Source: HRBIN16 sp049969495
GTDB taxonomy: Bacteria > Armatimonadota > HRBIN16
Reading direction: 5' to 3'
Assembly: GCA_049969495.1 (NCBI GenBank)
Contig: JBMFOT010000013.1
Span: forward strand, 1-58,206
Length of the DNA: 58,206 bases
The notes under the pieces were generated by a model. That model saw only the letters and a program-made list of their open reading frames with translations, did not search any database and was not told the DNA's origin. Shown one piece after another: positions 7,640 through 17,079 of the stretch; positions within the stretch are counted from its first letter, which is position 1; every line of letters starts with the position of its first letter. The translations under genes and the position numbers were made by a program.

Positions 7640-8839
7640 ATGTTCCGTTTACCGCTTTTCCGGTTCGTTCTGTTTGTCACTGTGGCATGTCTGCTGGTCC
7701 CCTCGGTGCAGGCGCAGCCGGTGTTCAAGCATCTCAAAGCATTCAACGTGTCCGCGCTGTTCGACGGCTCCGCCAACGGCGCCGGTGATGCAGTGATCGA
7801 CGTGACGTTTGACGGCACGAACGCGTATCTTGCCGGCTTCCGTTCGCAGTCCGGCTTGGGCACGGTAGGTGTTGTGCGCATGGACAACGTGCTGAGCCTG
7901 CCAAGTGGCACGGTGAACTCTGCAACGCCGGGCGTTAGCCGAATCGTTGCGGTTTCTGCAGCAGGTAGCGGCAGAGATACCCGTCTGGTGTACCACAACG
8001 GCTACCTCTATCTGGGCACCGGGCTCGGGCAGGGTACCAGCCCGGATAGCGCCATCCGCAAGTTCACGCTGGATGGCACACTGGTTACCGATTGGGCAGG
8101 AGATGGTGTTCTCTCGCTGAACGAGGCGGGCTTCGGGCGCTATGACACGATAGAGATTGACCCGGGCTACGGCGGATCGGGTCCGAGCCTGGCGGTGACC
8201 TCACTGAGCACTACCGCCACCCAGCCCATCAAGCGGTTCTCACTGGAAACCGGAGCATTGCTGGGCAGCTCCAACGCGATAGGTCCGACCTTTCTGCGCG
8301 ACATCGCCTTCGCCCCCAACGGAGATGTGTACATCCATCGCGCTTCCACCGATGCCAACGACGGCATCTTGAAAGCGGAGCGCACGGGTGTCGACAGCTA
8401 CAATACGCTTTCCACCATCGTCTCGGTGGATGAGGGGAACTTTCAGGAAGCCACGGTGACCTATGTCCCTGCGTCGCAGGTGTTTCCTGCGCTGGGCGAT
8501 ATGCTGGCATTTAACCGTCGCCCCGCCACCATCACCCCCGAAACCAATAGGCTGTTCCTTGCCACGCTCGACGGTACGGTGGTGCTACAAATCGACGGGT
8601 CAGGCTTAACGGAAGATGGGGTGGACCTTGGTGCGTACAAGCACAACCTCATCAACGCTTTCCCTTACCAGACGCAGGACGGCAGGCTGTTGCTGTTCGT
8701 GGTGAGCGGACATGCTCCCGGCTCACCTGCCGGCACGATTGACCGACTGGACATCTTTCAGGCGGTTCCGGAGCCGGCGTCACTGGTAATTCTGGGCGCG
8801 GGTGTTGCAGGGCTGTTCTTGCGACGGCGCAAAGCCTGA
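7640..8839 (+). CDS. PEP-CTERM secreted protein, propeller-like
   Basis: 399 residues. It has an N-terminal signal peptide (MFRLPLFRFVLFVTVACLLVPSVQAQ), a long beta-rich extracellular region with Asp/Gly/Thr-rich strands resembling a beta-propeller (for example LVYHNGYLYLGTG, GDVYIHRASTDANDG), and a C-terminal VPEPASLVILGAGVAGLF with the RRRKA tail. The start is set by AAAGGAGGC immediately upstream. An open frame from 7484 runs through the promoter and is rejected. The ligand or enzymatic role is unknown. It is the second of three PEP-CTERM proteins in the window. Confidence 0.83.
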   Translation: MFRLPLFRFVLFVTVACLLVPSVQAQPVFKHLKAFNVSALFDGSANGAGDAVIDVTFDGTNAYLAGFRSQSGLGTVGVVRMDNVLSLPSGTVNSATPGVSRIVAVSAAGSGRDTRLVYHNGYLYLGTGLGQGTSPDSAIRKFTLDGTLVTDWAGDGVLSLNEAGFGRYDTIEIDPGYGGSGPSLAVTSLSTTATQPIKRFSLETGALLGSSNAIGPTFLRDIAFAPNGDVYIHRASTDANDGILKAERTGVDSYNTLSTIVSVDEGNFQEATVTYVPASQVFPALGDMLAFNRRPATITPETNRLFLATLDGTVVLQIDGSGLTEDGVDLGAYKHNLINAFPYQTQDGRLLLFVVSGHAPGSPAGTIDRLDIFQAVPEPASLVILGAGVAGLFLRRRKA

Positions 8840-8897
8840 ATCACAAGGACGTAACTTCCTGCCGAGGATGCGACGGAGGCACATCGGTAGTATAACC

Positions 8898-9017
8898 TGT
8901 GCCAATCCGTCGCATCCGTGTTCTTTGAGCAGATCCCACCGATTGACACAGATACAACGGATGTACACGGATAGTATCTGTGCCAATCCGTTTCATTCGT
9001 GAGTCTCCGTGTTCTTC
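8898..9017. repeat. Imperfect direct repeats upstream of recA
   Basis: CTGTGCCAATCCGT followed by CATCCGTGTTCTT-like sequence occurs at 8898-8926 and again, with a short insertion, at 8979-9017. The 307-base region 8840-9146 otherwise contains only the recA promoter. No open frame with an SD was seen. Confidence 0.6.
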
Positions 9018-9077
9018 GGAAGTACGGATAAACGAGGAAAATCTCGTTCCCCGTCGAAAAAGAAATCTCACCGTATC

Positions 9078-9106
9078 TTTACAGGGTTTGCGCAATATGC
9101 TATAAT
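9078..9106 (+). promoter_or_regulatory. recA promoter
   Basis: -35 TTTACA (9078-9083), a 17-base spacer and a perfect -10 TATAAT (9101-9106), 41 bases before the recA start. No recognisable LexA box of either the Gram-positive or the enterobacterial type was found. Confidence 0.75.
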
Positions 9107-9146
9107 CCTTTAGGTATACAATCTTCTGGTAAAGGAGCGAACGCTC

Positions 9147-10184
9147 GTGGAAATCGCACAGAAACAAAAGGTTTTGGAACAGGCGCTTACTCAGATAGAG
9201 AAGCAGTTCGGCAAAGGCTCCGTGATGCGGCTGGGCGACGCTGCCCGGATGCAGATCGAAGCCATTCCTACCGGCTCTATCGCGCTGGACATCGCCATCG
9301 GCGTTGGCGGGGTGCCGCGTGGACGGATTGTGGAAATCTACGGTACAGAATCTTCCGGTAAAACCACCCTTGCTTTGCAAATCATCGCCGAGGCGCAGAA
9401 GCGCGGCGGTATCTGCGCTTTCGTCGACGCCGAACACGCCCTGGACCCCGAGTACGCCCGCGCGATTGGGGTACAGGTAGACCAGCTGTACGTGTCGCAG
9501 CCGGGCACCGGTGAAGAGGCGCTGGAGATTATGGATGCCCTCATCCGCACGGGGGCGATTGACGTGGTGGTGCTCGACTCGGTGGCGGCGCTGGTGCCTC
9601 GCGCCGAGATCGAGGGTGAGATGGGCGACGCACATGTGGGCATGCAGGCACGGCTGATGAGCCAGGCACTGCGCAAAATCGGCGGCTCGGTATCCAAGAC
9701 GGGCACGGTAGCCATTTTCATCAACCAGCTGCGCGAGAAAATCGGCATCGCCTACGGCAACCCCGAAACCACCCCGGGTGGGCGTGCGCTCAAGTTCTGG
9801 GCAAGCGTGCGTCTGGAGATACGTCGGGTAGATACCATCAAACAGGGTACGGAGGTCATCGGCGCGCGCACGCGGGTGAAGGTAGTCAAAAACAAAGTGG
9901 CTCCCCCGTTCAAGCAAGCGGAGTTCGACATCATCTTCGGCAAGGGTATCTCGCGTGTGGGCGGAATCCTGGACCTGGGCGTGGAAAGCGGCATTATCAC
10001 CAAGTCGGGCACCTGGTTCACCTACGGTGACATCCGTCTGGGACAGGGACGCGAGAATGCCCGCACCTTCCTAGAAGAACACCCCGAAATCGCCGACGAG
10101 ATCGAGTCCCGCATCCGCTCGGGCGGAGTGGTGGCGGCGACAGCTGCGTCCCCTCTAGAGGAAATTGCAGGAGCTGTCGAGTAA
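9147..10184 (+). CDS. recA: Recombinase A
   Basis: 345-residue DNA strand-exchange protein and SOS co-protease. The order is canonical: N-terminal helix ending KQFGKGSVMRLG, Walker A GTESSGKTTL, the EHALDPEYA region, loop L1 around EIEGEMGDAHVGMQARL, Walker B VVVLDSVAALVP, INQLREKIGI, and loop L2 GGRALKFWASVRLEIRR. The start is a GTG at 9147, with AAAGGAGCG six to seven bases upstream. It lies upstream of rny and ymdB, an order common in many phyla. Confidence 0.97.
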   Translation: MEIAQKQKVLEQALTQIEKQFGKGSVMRLGDAARMQIEAIPTGSIALDIAIGVGGVPRGRIVEIYGTESSGKTTLALQIIAEAQKRGGICAFVDAEHALDPEYARAIGVQVDQLYVSQPGTGEEALEIMDALIRTGAIDVVVLDSVAALVPRAEIEGEMGDAHVGMQARLMSQALRKIGGSVSKTGTVAIFINQLREKIGIAYGNPETTPGGRALKFWASVRLEIRRVDTIKQGTEVIGARTRVKVVKNKVAPPFKQAEFDIIFGKGISRVGGILDLGVESGIITKSGTWFTYGDIRLGQGRENARTFLEEHPEIADEIESRIRSGGVVAATAASPLEEIAGAVE

Positions 10185-10276
10185 TTAACTTGTATAACGG
10201 TATCAGGGCGACCTTTTCCCGAAGCCCTTCGCTCATCCTCTGGACTCCTCCGCGAGCCTGGAGGTGAGAGAAGGTC

Positions 10277-11818
10277 ATGGATATACTTATCGGCACGGCA
10301 ACCGGGTTGGTGGTGGCAGCCGCCGCCACTGTTATTCTATGGCGAACGCTGATACTACCGAAGGAAACCGAAATCAAGGCGCGCTTTGCGCAGCTGCAGC
10401 AAGAGCGCGAAGAAACGCTCAAACAGATAGATGCCATCAAGAAGGAAGCGGTGCTGGAGGCAAAAGAAGAAGCCTACCGCATCCGTGCAGAGGCAGAACG
10501 TGAGAACCGCGAAAAACGTGCGGAGATACAGAGGCTTGAGCGAAGGCTGGCTCATAAGGAAGAGACCCTTGACCGACGTCTGGAAGGGGTGGAGCGTAAA
10601 GAAAGGCAGCTGGCTGCCAGAGAGGCAGAAATAGAAAACTTACGCCGCGAGGCGGAAGCACTGGTCGAACAGCAAAAGCAGGAACTGCAGCGTATCTCCG
10701 GTTTAACCCCGGAGGAGGCGAAGCAGATATTCCTGCGCAGCGTGGAGGAGACCGCCCGTCAGGAGGCGGCCCATCTGATTCGCGAAATCGAAGAGGATGC
10801 CCGTCGAGAAGGAGAGCGACGCGCGCGGGAGATTCTGATTGACGCCATGCAGCGGTGCGCCGTCGATCAGGTGACCGAAACTACCGTGTCGGTGGTACCG
10901 TTGCCCAGCGACGAAATGAAGGGGCGTATCATCGGGCGCGAAGGGCGCAATATTCGCTCCTTCGAGATTGCCACAGGCGTAGACCTGATTATCGATGACA
11001 CACCGGAAGCGGTGGTGCTTTCTTGTTTTGACCCTATTCGGCGTGAGGTAGCGCGCATCGCGCTGACCAATCTGATCGCGGACGGGCGAATCCACCCGGC
11101 GCGTATCGAAGAAGCGGTGGAAAAAGCGCGCGAAGAGGTGGAAAGGCGCATCTGGGAGGCGGGCGAGCGGGCGGTGCTGGAAACGGGTGTAACCGGATTG
11201 GCACCGGAGATCGTCAAAATGCTGGGAAAGATGCGCTACCGCACCAGCTATGGACAGAATGTGCTGGCACACAGCATAGAGGTAGCGCATCTGTGTGGGG
11301 TGCTCGCCGGCGAACTGGGTGTCAACGTCGCATTGGCAAAACGGGCAGGTTTACTGCACGACATCGGCAAAGTGGCAGACCACGAACAGGAGGGTCCGCA
11401 CGCTCTGTTGACCATTGAAATCCTGCGCCGCTACGGTGAATCCGAAGAGGTGGCTAACGCGGCGGGAGCGCACCATTTCGATGTGGAGCCCGCTAGCATC
11501 GAAGCGTTTATCGTCGCCATCGCGGACTCGCTGTCGGCGGCGCGTCCGGGCGCACGGCGCGAGATGCTGGAGAACTACGTGAAGCGCGTGCAGAGCCTGG
11601 AGAAAATCGCCGATTCGTTCCCCGGTGTGGAGAAGGCGTTTGCCGTGCAGGCTGGACGTGAGGTGCGCCTTATCGTGAAGCCCGACCAGATAGACGACCT
11701 GGAAGCAATGCGGCTGGCGCGCGAAATCGCAAACAAAATAGAGCAGGAAATGGAGTATCCAGGGCAGATTAAGGTGACCGTTATTCGCGAAACGCGCGCG
11801 GTGGAGTACGCTCGATGA
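10277..11818 (+). CDS. rny: Ribonuclease Y
   Basis: 513-residue membrane-anchored endoribonuclease that initiates mRNA decay. It has an N-terminal transmembrane helix (residues about 3-23) and a long charged coiled coil (about 30-170). The KH domain is around GRIIGREGRNIRSFEIATGVDL. The HD domain carries HSIEVAHLCG, LLHDIGKVADHE and the metal ligand region IVAIADSLSAARPGARRE. It ends with the usual IKVTVIRETRAVEYA. The SD GGAGGTGAG is upstream. It overlaps ymdB by ATGA, the classical rny-ymdB coupling. Confidence 0.96.
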   Translation: MDILIGTATGLVVAAAATVILWRTLILPKETEIKARFAQLQQEREETLKQIDAIKKEAVLEAKEEAYRIRAEAERENREKRAEIQRLERRLAHKEETLDRRLEGVERKERQLAAREAEIENLRREAEALVEQQKQELQRISGLTPEEAKQIFLRSVEETARQEAAHLIREIEEDARREGERRAREILIDAMQRCAVDQVTETTVSVVPLPSDEMKGRIIGREGRNIRSFEIATGVDLIIDDTPEAVVLSCFDPIRREVARIALTNLIADGRIHPARIEEAVEKAREEVERRIWEAGERAVLETGVTGLAPEIVKMLGKMRYRTSYGQNVLAHSIEVAHLCGVLAGELGVNVALAKRAGLLHDIGKVADHEQEGPHALLTIEILRRYGESEEVANAAGAHHFDVEPASIEAFIVAIADSLSAARPGARREMLENYVKRVQSLEKIADSFPGVEKAFAVQAGREVRLIVKPDQIDDLEAMRLAREIANKIEQEMEYPGQIKVTVIRETRAVEYAR

Positions 11819-12651
11819 GCGACGTGGTACGAGTGCTGTTCCTGGGCGACATCGTGGGCAGAGCAGGGCGTCATGCGGTACAGCACTGCCTGCCCTTCTT
11901 GAAAAAAGAGTTTGCGCCTGACATTGTGATTGCCAACGGGGAGAACGCGGCGGGAGGCATTGGCATCACCGCCGACATCGCCACACAGCTGCTGGAGAGT
12001 GGCATCGACGTGCTCACAACGGGCAACCATGCGTGGAAGGAAAAGACGGTGTATCCCTATCTGGATGCCGAACCACGCATCTTGCGACCCGCCAACTATC
12101 CTCCGGGAGCACCAGGGCGCGGATGGGCGGTCTACCCGGCAGGTGAACACCGGCTGGCGGTGGTGAATCTCAGTGGCAGGGTGTTTATGGACCTGGTGGA
12201 TTGCCCATTTCGGGCAATAGATGCTATACTGGATGAGGTGCTGTGTACCACACTGATGGTGCTGGTGGACTTCCATGCGGAAGCAACGTCGGAAGCGCAG
12301 GCTTTCGGCTGGTATGTAGATGGGCGGTGTGGTGCAGTGATCGGCACGCACACCCACGTGCAAACGGCGGATGCACGCATCCTGCCGCAGGGTACAGCTT
12401 ATATCACCGATGCGGGCATGTGTGGAGCGCTGGACTCGGTGATAGGAATGCAGGTAGAGCAGGTAGTGCGAAGGTTCCTTTCGCAGCTACCGGTGAAGTT
12501 CGAGGCGGCGCGCGGTCGTCCGGCGGTGCAGGGCGTCTATGTGGAGATGGACGTCGGTACCGGTCGCGCCCGACAGATACAGCGATTTCGCGCGTTGCCC
12601 GGCTCGAGCGGTATCGTCTTACACGCCGAGCAGGGGTTACTACCCGAATAA
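11815..12651 (+). CDS. ymdB: YmdB family metallophosphoesterase
   Basis: 278 residues, normal for the TIGR00282 family of calcineurin-like phosphoesterases. In Bacillus, YmdB hydrolyses 2',3'-cyclic nucleotides and influences biofilm development. Metal-ligand motifs are visible: FLGDIVGRAGR, IANGENAAGGIGIT, TTGNHAWKEK, and IGTHTHVQTADARI towards the C-terminus, followed by YITDAGMCG. It starts at ATG overlapping the rny stop, so it is translationally coupled and probably functions in the same RNA-turnover context. Confidence 0.93.
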   Translation: MSDVVRVLFLGDIVGRAGRHAVQHCLPFLKKEFAPDIVIANGENAAGGIGITADIATQLLESGIDVLTTGNHAWKEKTVYPYLDAEPRILRPANYPPGAPGRGWAVYPAGEHRLAVVNLSGRVFMDLVDCPFRAIDAILDEVLCTTLMVLVDFHAEATSEAQAFGWYVDGRCGAVIGTHTHVQTADARILPQGTAYITDAGMCGALDSVIGMQVEQVVRRFLSQLPVKFEAARGRPAVQGVYVEMDVGTGRARQIQRFRALPGSSGIVLHAEQGLLPE

Positions 12652-12681
12652 GGGTAATCCACGGAAACGAGGTGAACCGAA

Positions 12682-13875
12682 GTGCGAACGTCCAGAGGGT
12701 TGCGAAAGAGTATCTACACGGTGCTGGCAGTCGCAGGGGCACTGATCTGCCTTTCAGCATCGGCGCAACAGGAGTTGATGATTTTCAAAGGCGATAAGCC
12801 TGCGGAGGCGGGGCTGGTTTTAAGCGGATGGGGCAGTGGCGACATCCGTGAGTCGGGTGAAGCGGTGTACATCGGCAGTACCTCCCTGCAGGTGGTTACC
12901 CAGAGCTTCTACCAGGGCGGGCGCATCGCTCTGCAGCAACCGATTAGCCTGGGAGCCTTTGTCAGCAACCCTGCCGCCTACCTGGTATTTCAGGTTCGCC
13001 TGCCCAGAGGAACCGGTGGTCTGTACACCGGAGGGTACGGTAGAGGTTACGGAATGCCAGGTATGCCGGGTATGCCCGGCATGGGCACGCCCGAAATGGG
13101 CGGACTTGCCGGCGCGCGCGGAGGCAGGCTTGGCGGCGCAGCAACGGGTGCCGGACGGGCTACCGGTAGAGCGGGCGGAATGCTGGGTGGTATGACAGGC
13201 CCACCAATGGGTGGCGCTGGCATGGGGGCGCCACCAGGCGCAGGTGGTGTGCCGGGTGCGCCAGCTACGGGCACCGGACGACGCACCGGCGGAGTGGCGG
13301 GCGGCTACCCGGGGATGCCGGGCTATGGCTACGGCGGGTACCGGGGAGGCTATACCGCACCCACGATGACCACGCGCGTGATGAAGCAGATGCGGGTGGT
13401 AGTGGTGACTACCGACGGCAAGCAGTATGAAGCGGTTGCTCCCTTCGAACCGCCCATCACCGACCAGGAGGGCTGGTTCCCCATCGGGGTTGCGCTTGGC
13501 GCGTTCAAAGGACTGTCACCGGACGCGAAAATCAAAGAGATTCGTATTTTTGGCGACGCCTACGGAGTGTTCTACGTGGGCGAGATTCGGGTGGCGACCG
13601 ACCCCACTCCCATCACGGGCGACGCAGGTGAAGAGCAAATCGTTGCCGCCAACGACCTGGTGAGGTTAGAAGCGCGCGCCAGCGCAGGCATCACCCCGCT
13701 GAAATACTCGTGGGATTTCGATGCCAGCGACGGTATTCAGGAGGACGCGATCGGTAGGGTGGTAACTACCCGCTACCGCAAACCGGGCGAATATATCGTC
13801 ACGCTGACCGTCACCGACATATACGGTTTGAAGAAGCCGTTCGTCGCCACTACTAAAATCACGGTGAACGAGTAG
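12682..13875 (+). CDS. Secreted Gly/Met-rich protein with C-terminal PKD domain
   Basis: 397 residues. It has an N-terminal signal peptide (cleavage near LSASAQQ) and a beta-rich region of about 80 residues. A low-complexity segment of about 115 residues (approximately 110-228) is made of Gly, Met, Pro and Ala with MPGMPGMPGMG-type repeats. Then comes a carbohydrate-binding-like region, and finally a PKD-like Ig fold (about 312-397) with YSWDFDASDG and GEYIVTLTVTD motifs. PKD domains mediate adhesion of secreted proteins. The start is a GTG with an upstream ACGAGGTGA. No catalytic motif was recognised. Confidence 0.75.
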   Translation: MRTSRGLRKSIYTVLAVAGALICLSASAQQELMIFKGDKPAEAGLVLSGWGSGDIRESGEAVYIGSTSLQVVTQSFYQGGRIALQQPISLGAFVSNPAAYLVFQVRLPRGTGGLYTGGYGRGYGMPGMPGMPGMGTPEMGGLAGARGGRLGGAATGAGRATGRAGGMLGGMTGPPMGGAGMGAPPGAGGVPGAPATGTGRRTGGVAGGYPGMPGYGYGGYRGGYTAPTMTTRVMKQMRVVVVTTDGKQYEAVAPFEPPITDQEGWFPIGVALGAFKGLSPDAKIKEIRIFGDAYGVFYVGEIRVATDPTPITGDAGEEQIVAANDLVRLEARASAGITPLKYSWDFDASDGIQEDAIGRVVTTRYRKPGEYIVTLTVTDIYGLKKPFVATTKITVNE

Positions 13876-13891
13876 ACCCTCACCCCCTGTG

Positions 13892-13918
13892 CCCCTCTCC
13901 CACGCTGTGGGAGAGGGG
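13892..13918. repeat. GC-rich palindrome after PKD protein gene
   Basis: CCCCTCTCCCAC-GCT-GTGGGAGAGGGG lies 16 bases after the stop codon. It is the same family as the palindromes at 3182, 7402, 19500 and 32025. Confidence 0.7.
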
Positions 13919-13988
13919 TTGCCTGTCTCTCTCGTACTATCTCTACAAGACGCTCCCCCTTGCCACAATCGATACCGGTAGGGCAAAC

Positions 13989-14018
13989 TTGACAAAACGC
14001 CCATTGTAAGGCTATATT
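13989..14018 (+). promoter_or_regulatory. hrcA-grpE promoter
   Basis: A perfect -35 TTGACA (13989-13994), an 18-base spacer and -10 TATATT (14013-14018), 24 bases before the hrcA start. No CIRCE inverted repeat (TTAGCACTC-N9-GAGTGCTAA) is seen here, although HrcA normally autoregulates through one. Confidence 0.7.
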
Positions 14019-14041
14019 CACATAAGGGGGAAGAAGGGAAG

Positions 14042-15094
14042 ATGCGTCCGCTAGATGCTCGAAAAGCCTTCATCCTGCAAGCGGTGGTTCAGGACTACGT
14101 CGCGACCGCCGAGCCGGTTGGCTCGGAGGCGGTAGTGGAACGCTACGGCTTGCGCGTCAGCTCGGCAACGGTGCGCAACGAGATGGCGGAAATGGCGGAA
14201 ATGGGTTATTTGCGCCAGCCGCACGTCTCGGCAGGGCGCATTCCCTCCGACCTGGGCTATCGCTACTACGTGGAACATCTGATGAGGCCGATACCGGTCA
14301 GCAGGCTGCTCTCCTCTCAGCAGACCAGCCTGTTTTCGCCGACCAATCCCGAGGCAGGCGAGGTGCAACGTCTCCTGCAGGCAGCCTGCCGCCTGCTTGC
14401 GGAGTCCACCCGCTACGCATCGATGGCAACGGCGCCGGAAACGGACGTGGTTTCCCTTCGCCACATTCTGTTATCTCAACCGGCTCCGGGCAAGCTGCTG
14501 CTGGTGGTGGTTGCCAGTAGTGGGCAGGTGGAACACCGCCTGATTCCCACCCCCTCTCGATTGAGCGATCAGCAGATGGCGGTAATAGACAGGTTGCTGC
14601 AGGAACGCTACTCTGGACGCGCGGTGCGAGACCTGCTGATCGCCGAACCACTGGTCATGCCTGCCGAACTATCCGGAATCGAGGCGGTGTGGAGGCTGGT
14701 GGAGCAGGCTGCGCAGGACTGCATCGAGGCGCTCGGCGAGCAAGAAGTCTTTCTGGATGGCTTGCAACACATTCTGGAGCAGCCTGAGTTTCGGCAGGTA
14801 GAACGTCTGTACCCGGTGATTGCGCTTCTGGAGCATCCTCAGGCTCTCATGCGTGTGATGCGACGGTTGAGCGCATCAGGCAGGGTACAGGTCACCATCG
14901 GCGAGGAGAACCCTCTGCCGGAAATGCGCTGCTGTAGTTTTGTGACCTCTTCCTATCGGATAGGGGACCGTATCGCGGGCGCGGTGTCGGTGTTCGGTCC
15001 CACCCGAATGCACTATGAAGTGGCAACAACGGTGGTAGAATATATCGCCAACGCCCTTTCGCGAGTGCTGACATATCTCAGCGTGAGCTCGTAA
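14042..15094 (+). CDS. hrcA: Heat-inducible transcription repressor HrcA
   Basis: 350-residue repressor of class I heat-shock genes that normally binds CIRCE operators. The N-terminal winged helix includes VVQDYVATAEPVGSEAV, VSSATVRNEMAEMAEMGYL and QPHVSAGRIPSDLGYRYYVE, all diagnostic. The C-terminal GAF-like dimerisation region is complete, ending around SVFGPTRMHYEVATTVVEYI. It is followed by grpE 29 bases later, the usual hrcA-grpE pairing, but dnaK and dnaJ do not follow. Confidence 0.94.
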   Translation: MRPLDARKAFILQAVVQDYVATAEPVGSEAVVERYGLRVSSATVRNEMAEMAEMGYLRQPHVSAGRIPSDLGYRYYVEHLMRPIPVSRLLSSQQTSLFSPTNPEAGEVQRLLQAACRLLAESTRYASMATAPETDVVSLRHILLSQPAPGKLLLVVVASSGQVEHRLIPTPSRLSDQQMAVIDRLLQERYSGRAVRDLLIAEPLVMPAELSGIEAVWRLVEQAAQDCIEALGEQEVFLDGLQHILEQPEFRQVERLYPVIALLEHPQALMRVMRRLSASGRVQVTIGEENPLPEMRCCSFVTSSYRIGDRIAGAVSVFGPTRMHYEVATTVVEYIANALSRVLTYLSVSS

Positions 15095-15123
15095 CGCGAG
15101 TAATTCAATATAGGAGAGAGCGA

Positions 15124-15726
15124 ATGAAACGTAAAGCACCACATCATCAGCAACCACAGTCGGAAGCGCGCCAGGAGGAAGCGCCGGTCACGTCCGCTGA
15201 AATGCCTTCGGAGGCGACGGGCGAACCGGTAGCTGCGGATATTTCCGAGCTCGAGGCGCGCTTGCACATGTTAGAGGAAGAAAACGCGCTGCTCAAACAG
15301 CAGCTGGCGGAGAAACACGATAGCCTTCTACGTACAATGGCGGACTTTGATAACTTCCGCCGACGTACGCGCCAGGAGATGGAGGAGATCCGTCGTATCG
15401 CCCTCGAGGAGTTCCTGCGCGGTCTGCTGCGCGTGATGGACAACTTCGAACGCGCCCTGCAGGCGGCGGAGGAAAGCCAGTCCTTCGAGAAGCTCATGGA
15501 GGGCGTGCAGCTGACCTACAGGCAAATGCAGGCACTGCTTCGAGAAGCGGGTGTTGAGCCCATCGAGGCAGTAGGTAAACCTTTTGACCCCAACTACCAC
15601 GAGGCAGTGCAGCGCGTGGAGAGCCCCGATCACCCTGACGAAACCGTGCTGGAAGAGGTGGAACGCGGTTATATGATCCAGTCGCGCGTTCTACGCCCCA
15701 GCCGAGTAAAGGTGGTCAAAAACTGA
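15124..15726 (+). CDS. grpE: GrpE nucleotide exchange factor
   Basis: 200-residue co-chaperone that releases ADP from DnaK. It has a charged, disordered N-terminus (about 1-40), a coiled coil (40-105) containing MADFDNFRRRTRQEMEEIRR, and a C-terminal beta domain with the family signature GVEPIEAVGKPFDPNYHEAV and MIQSRVLRPSRVKV. The ATAGGAGAG SD lies upstream. The stop overlaps the glmM start by one base (TGATG), coupling the heat-shock and cell-wall genes. Confidence 0.95.
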   Translation: MKRKAPHHQQPQSEARQEEAPVTSAEMPSEATGEPVAADISELEARLHMLEEENALLKQQLAEKHDSLLRTMADFDNFRRRTRQEMEEIRRIALEEFLRGLLRVMDNFERALQAAEESQSFEKLMEGVQLTYRQMQALLREAGVEPIEAVGKPFDPNYHEAVQRVESPDHPDETVLEEVERGYMIQSRVLRPSRVKVVKN

Positions 15727-17078
15727 TGGCAAGGTTATTCGGTACCGATGGGGTGCGCGGCGTCGCCAACCGCGATTTAACCCCTCTTCTGGCGATGCAG
15801 CTGGGCATGGCAGCGGCAACGGTGCTGGGCAACGGCAATCACGCCCCACACGTTCTGGTGGGGCGTGACACTCGTTTATCGGGGGATATGCTCGAAGCGG
15901 CGCTGGTAGCCGGGCTGTGCGCGGCGGGAGCACGGGTCACCTTGCTGGGTATCCTGCCCACTCCTGCGGTAGCATACTGCACCAAAAACTCTCAAGCGGA
16001 TGCCGGCGCAGTTATCTCCGCCTCGCATAACCCCTTCGAAGACAACGGTATCAAGTTCTTCAGCGTGGACGGATGCAAACTGCCTGACAGGATAGAGGAC
16101 GAGATAGAATCTCTGGTACGGGATTGGGAGCATATTCCTCGCGCGCAAGGAGAACATATCGGCAGCGTGCAACGTGACAGCGAATGGATAGACCACTACG
16201 TTGCCCATCTGATCGCCAGCACCGGCTGCTCGCTGAAGGGAATGCGCATTGTGGTGGATGCCGCCAACGGTGCCGCTTATAGTATCGCGCCGCGCGTGTT
16301 GTCACAGCTTGGTGCAGAAGTCGTTCCGATACACTGCACCCCTGACGGCATCAACATCAACGCAGGATGCGGTTCGCTACATACCCAAAGCATGCGCCGC
16401 ACCGTCAAGGAGCAACGCGCAGATGCGGGACTGTCTTTTGACGGTGACGCCGACCGGGTTATCATGAGCGACGAACACGGCAATGAAGTGGACGGCGATT
16501 GCATCATGGCGATGAGCGCTATTTACCTGAAAGAGGCGGGCCGCCTGCGCAACAATGTGCTGGTCGCTACCATCATGAGCAATCTGGGGCTTGAGGAGGC
16601 GATGAGCAAGCACGGTATCCGCCTGGAGCGCACGCGGGTCGGCGACCGGTACGTTGCCGAGCGAATGCGTGAACTGGATGCTGTGCTGGGAGGTGAGCAG
16701 TCGGGGCACATTATCTTCGCAGAGTATACCACCACCGGAGACGGCTTACTGACCGCCTTGCAGGTGCTTGCCCTGATGCAACGCACCGGTAAGACCCTTT
16801 CCGATCTGGCGAAGGTGATGACACGGTACCCGCAGATGATACGCAATGTGAGGGTGCGTGACAAGCACGCATGGGAAAGATATGAGGGGGCGAAAGGGAT
16901 AGAAGTAGGCGTGCTACAGCAGCTCGGTAGCCCATCGCGCGTGAACATCCGCCCGTCGGGCACGGAGCCGGTAGTGCGCATTATGCTCGAAGCCACCGAC
17001 CGTGCCCGGATGGAGCAGGTGATAGCGCAGCTGGAGCAAACCGTGCTGAAGGTGTGCGGGGAACCACAGAGGTCATAG
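15726..17078 (+). CDS. glmM: Phosphoglucosamine mutase
   Basis: 450-residue enzyme converting glucosamine-6-phosphate to glucosamine-1-phosphate for UDP-GlcNAc synthesis. The N-terminal LFGTDGVRGVAN is diagnostic. The catalytic phosphoserine is Ser100 in ISASHNPFEDNG. The metal-binding loop is FDGDADRVI, the sugar-binding loop GGEQSGHI, and the phosphate-binding loop RPSGTEPVVRIMLEA. Length and order are standard. It is the third gene of the hrcA operon, with coaX starting two bases after its stop. Confidence 0.96.
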   Translation: MARLFGTDGVRGVANRDLTPLLAMQLGMAAATVLGNGNHAPHVLVGRDTRLSGDMLEAALVAGLCAAGARVTLLGILPTPAVAYCTKNSQADAGAVISASHNPFEDNGIKFFSVDGCKLPDRIEDEIESLVRDWEHIPRAQGEHIGSVQRDSEWIDHYVAHLIASTGCSLKGMRIVVDAANGAAYSIAPRVLSQLGAEVVPIHCTPDGININAGCGSLHTQSMRRTVKEQRADAGLSFDGDADRVIMSDEHGNEVDGDCIMAMSAIYLKEAGRLRNNVLVATIMSNLGLEEAMSKHGIRLERTRVGDRYVAERMRELDAVLGGEQSGHIIFAEYTTTGDGLLTALQVLALMQRTGKTLSDLAKVMTRYPQMIRNVRVRDKHAWERYEGAKGIEVGVLQQLGSPSRVNIRPSGTEPVVRIMLEATDRARMEQVIAQLEQTVLKVCGEPQRS

Positions 17079-17079
17079 A

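Noticed and set aside
9000..9078. LexA box in front of recA
   Set aside because: No GAAC-N4-GTTC or CTG-N10-CAG pattern with the right spacing.
13919..14041. CIRCE operator upstream of hrcA
   Set aside because: No TTAGCACTC/GAGTGCTAA inverted repeat could be found near the promoter.
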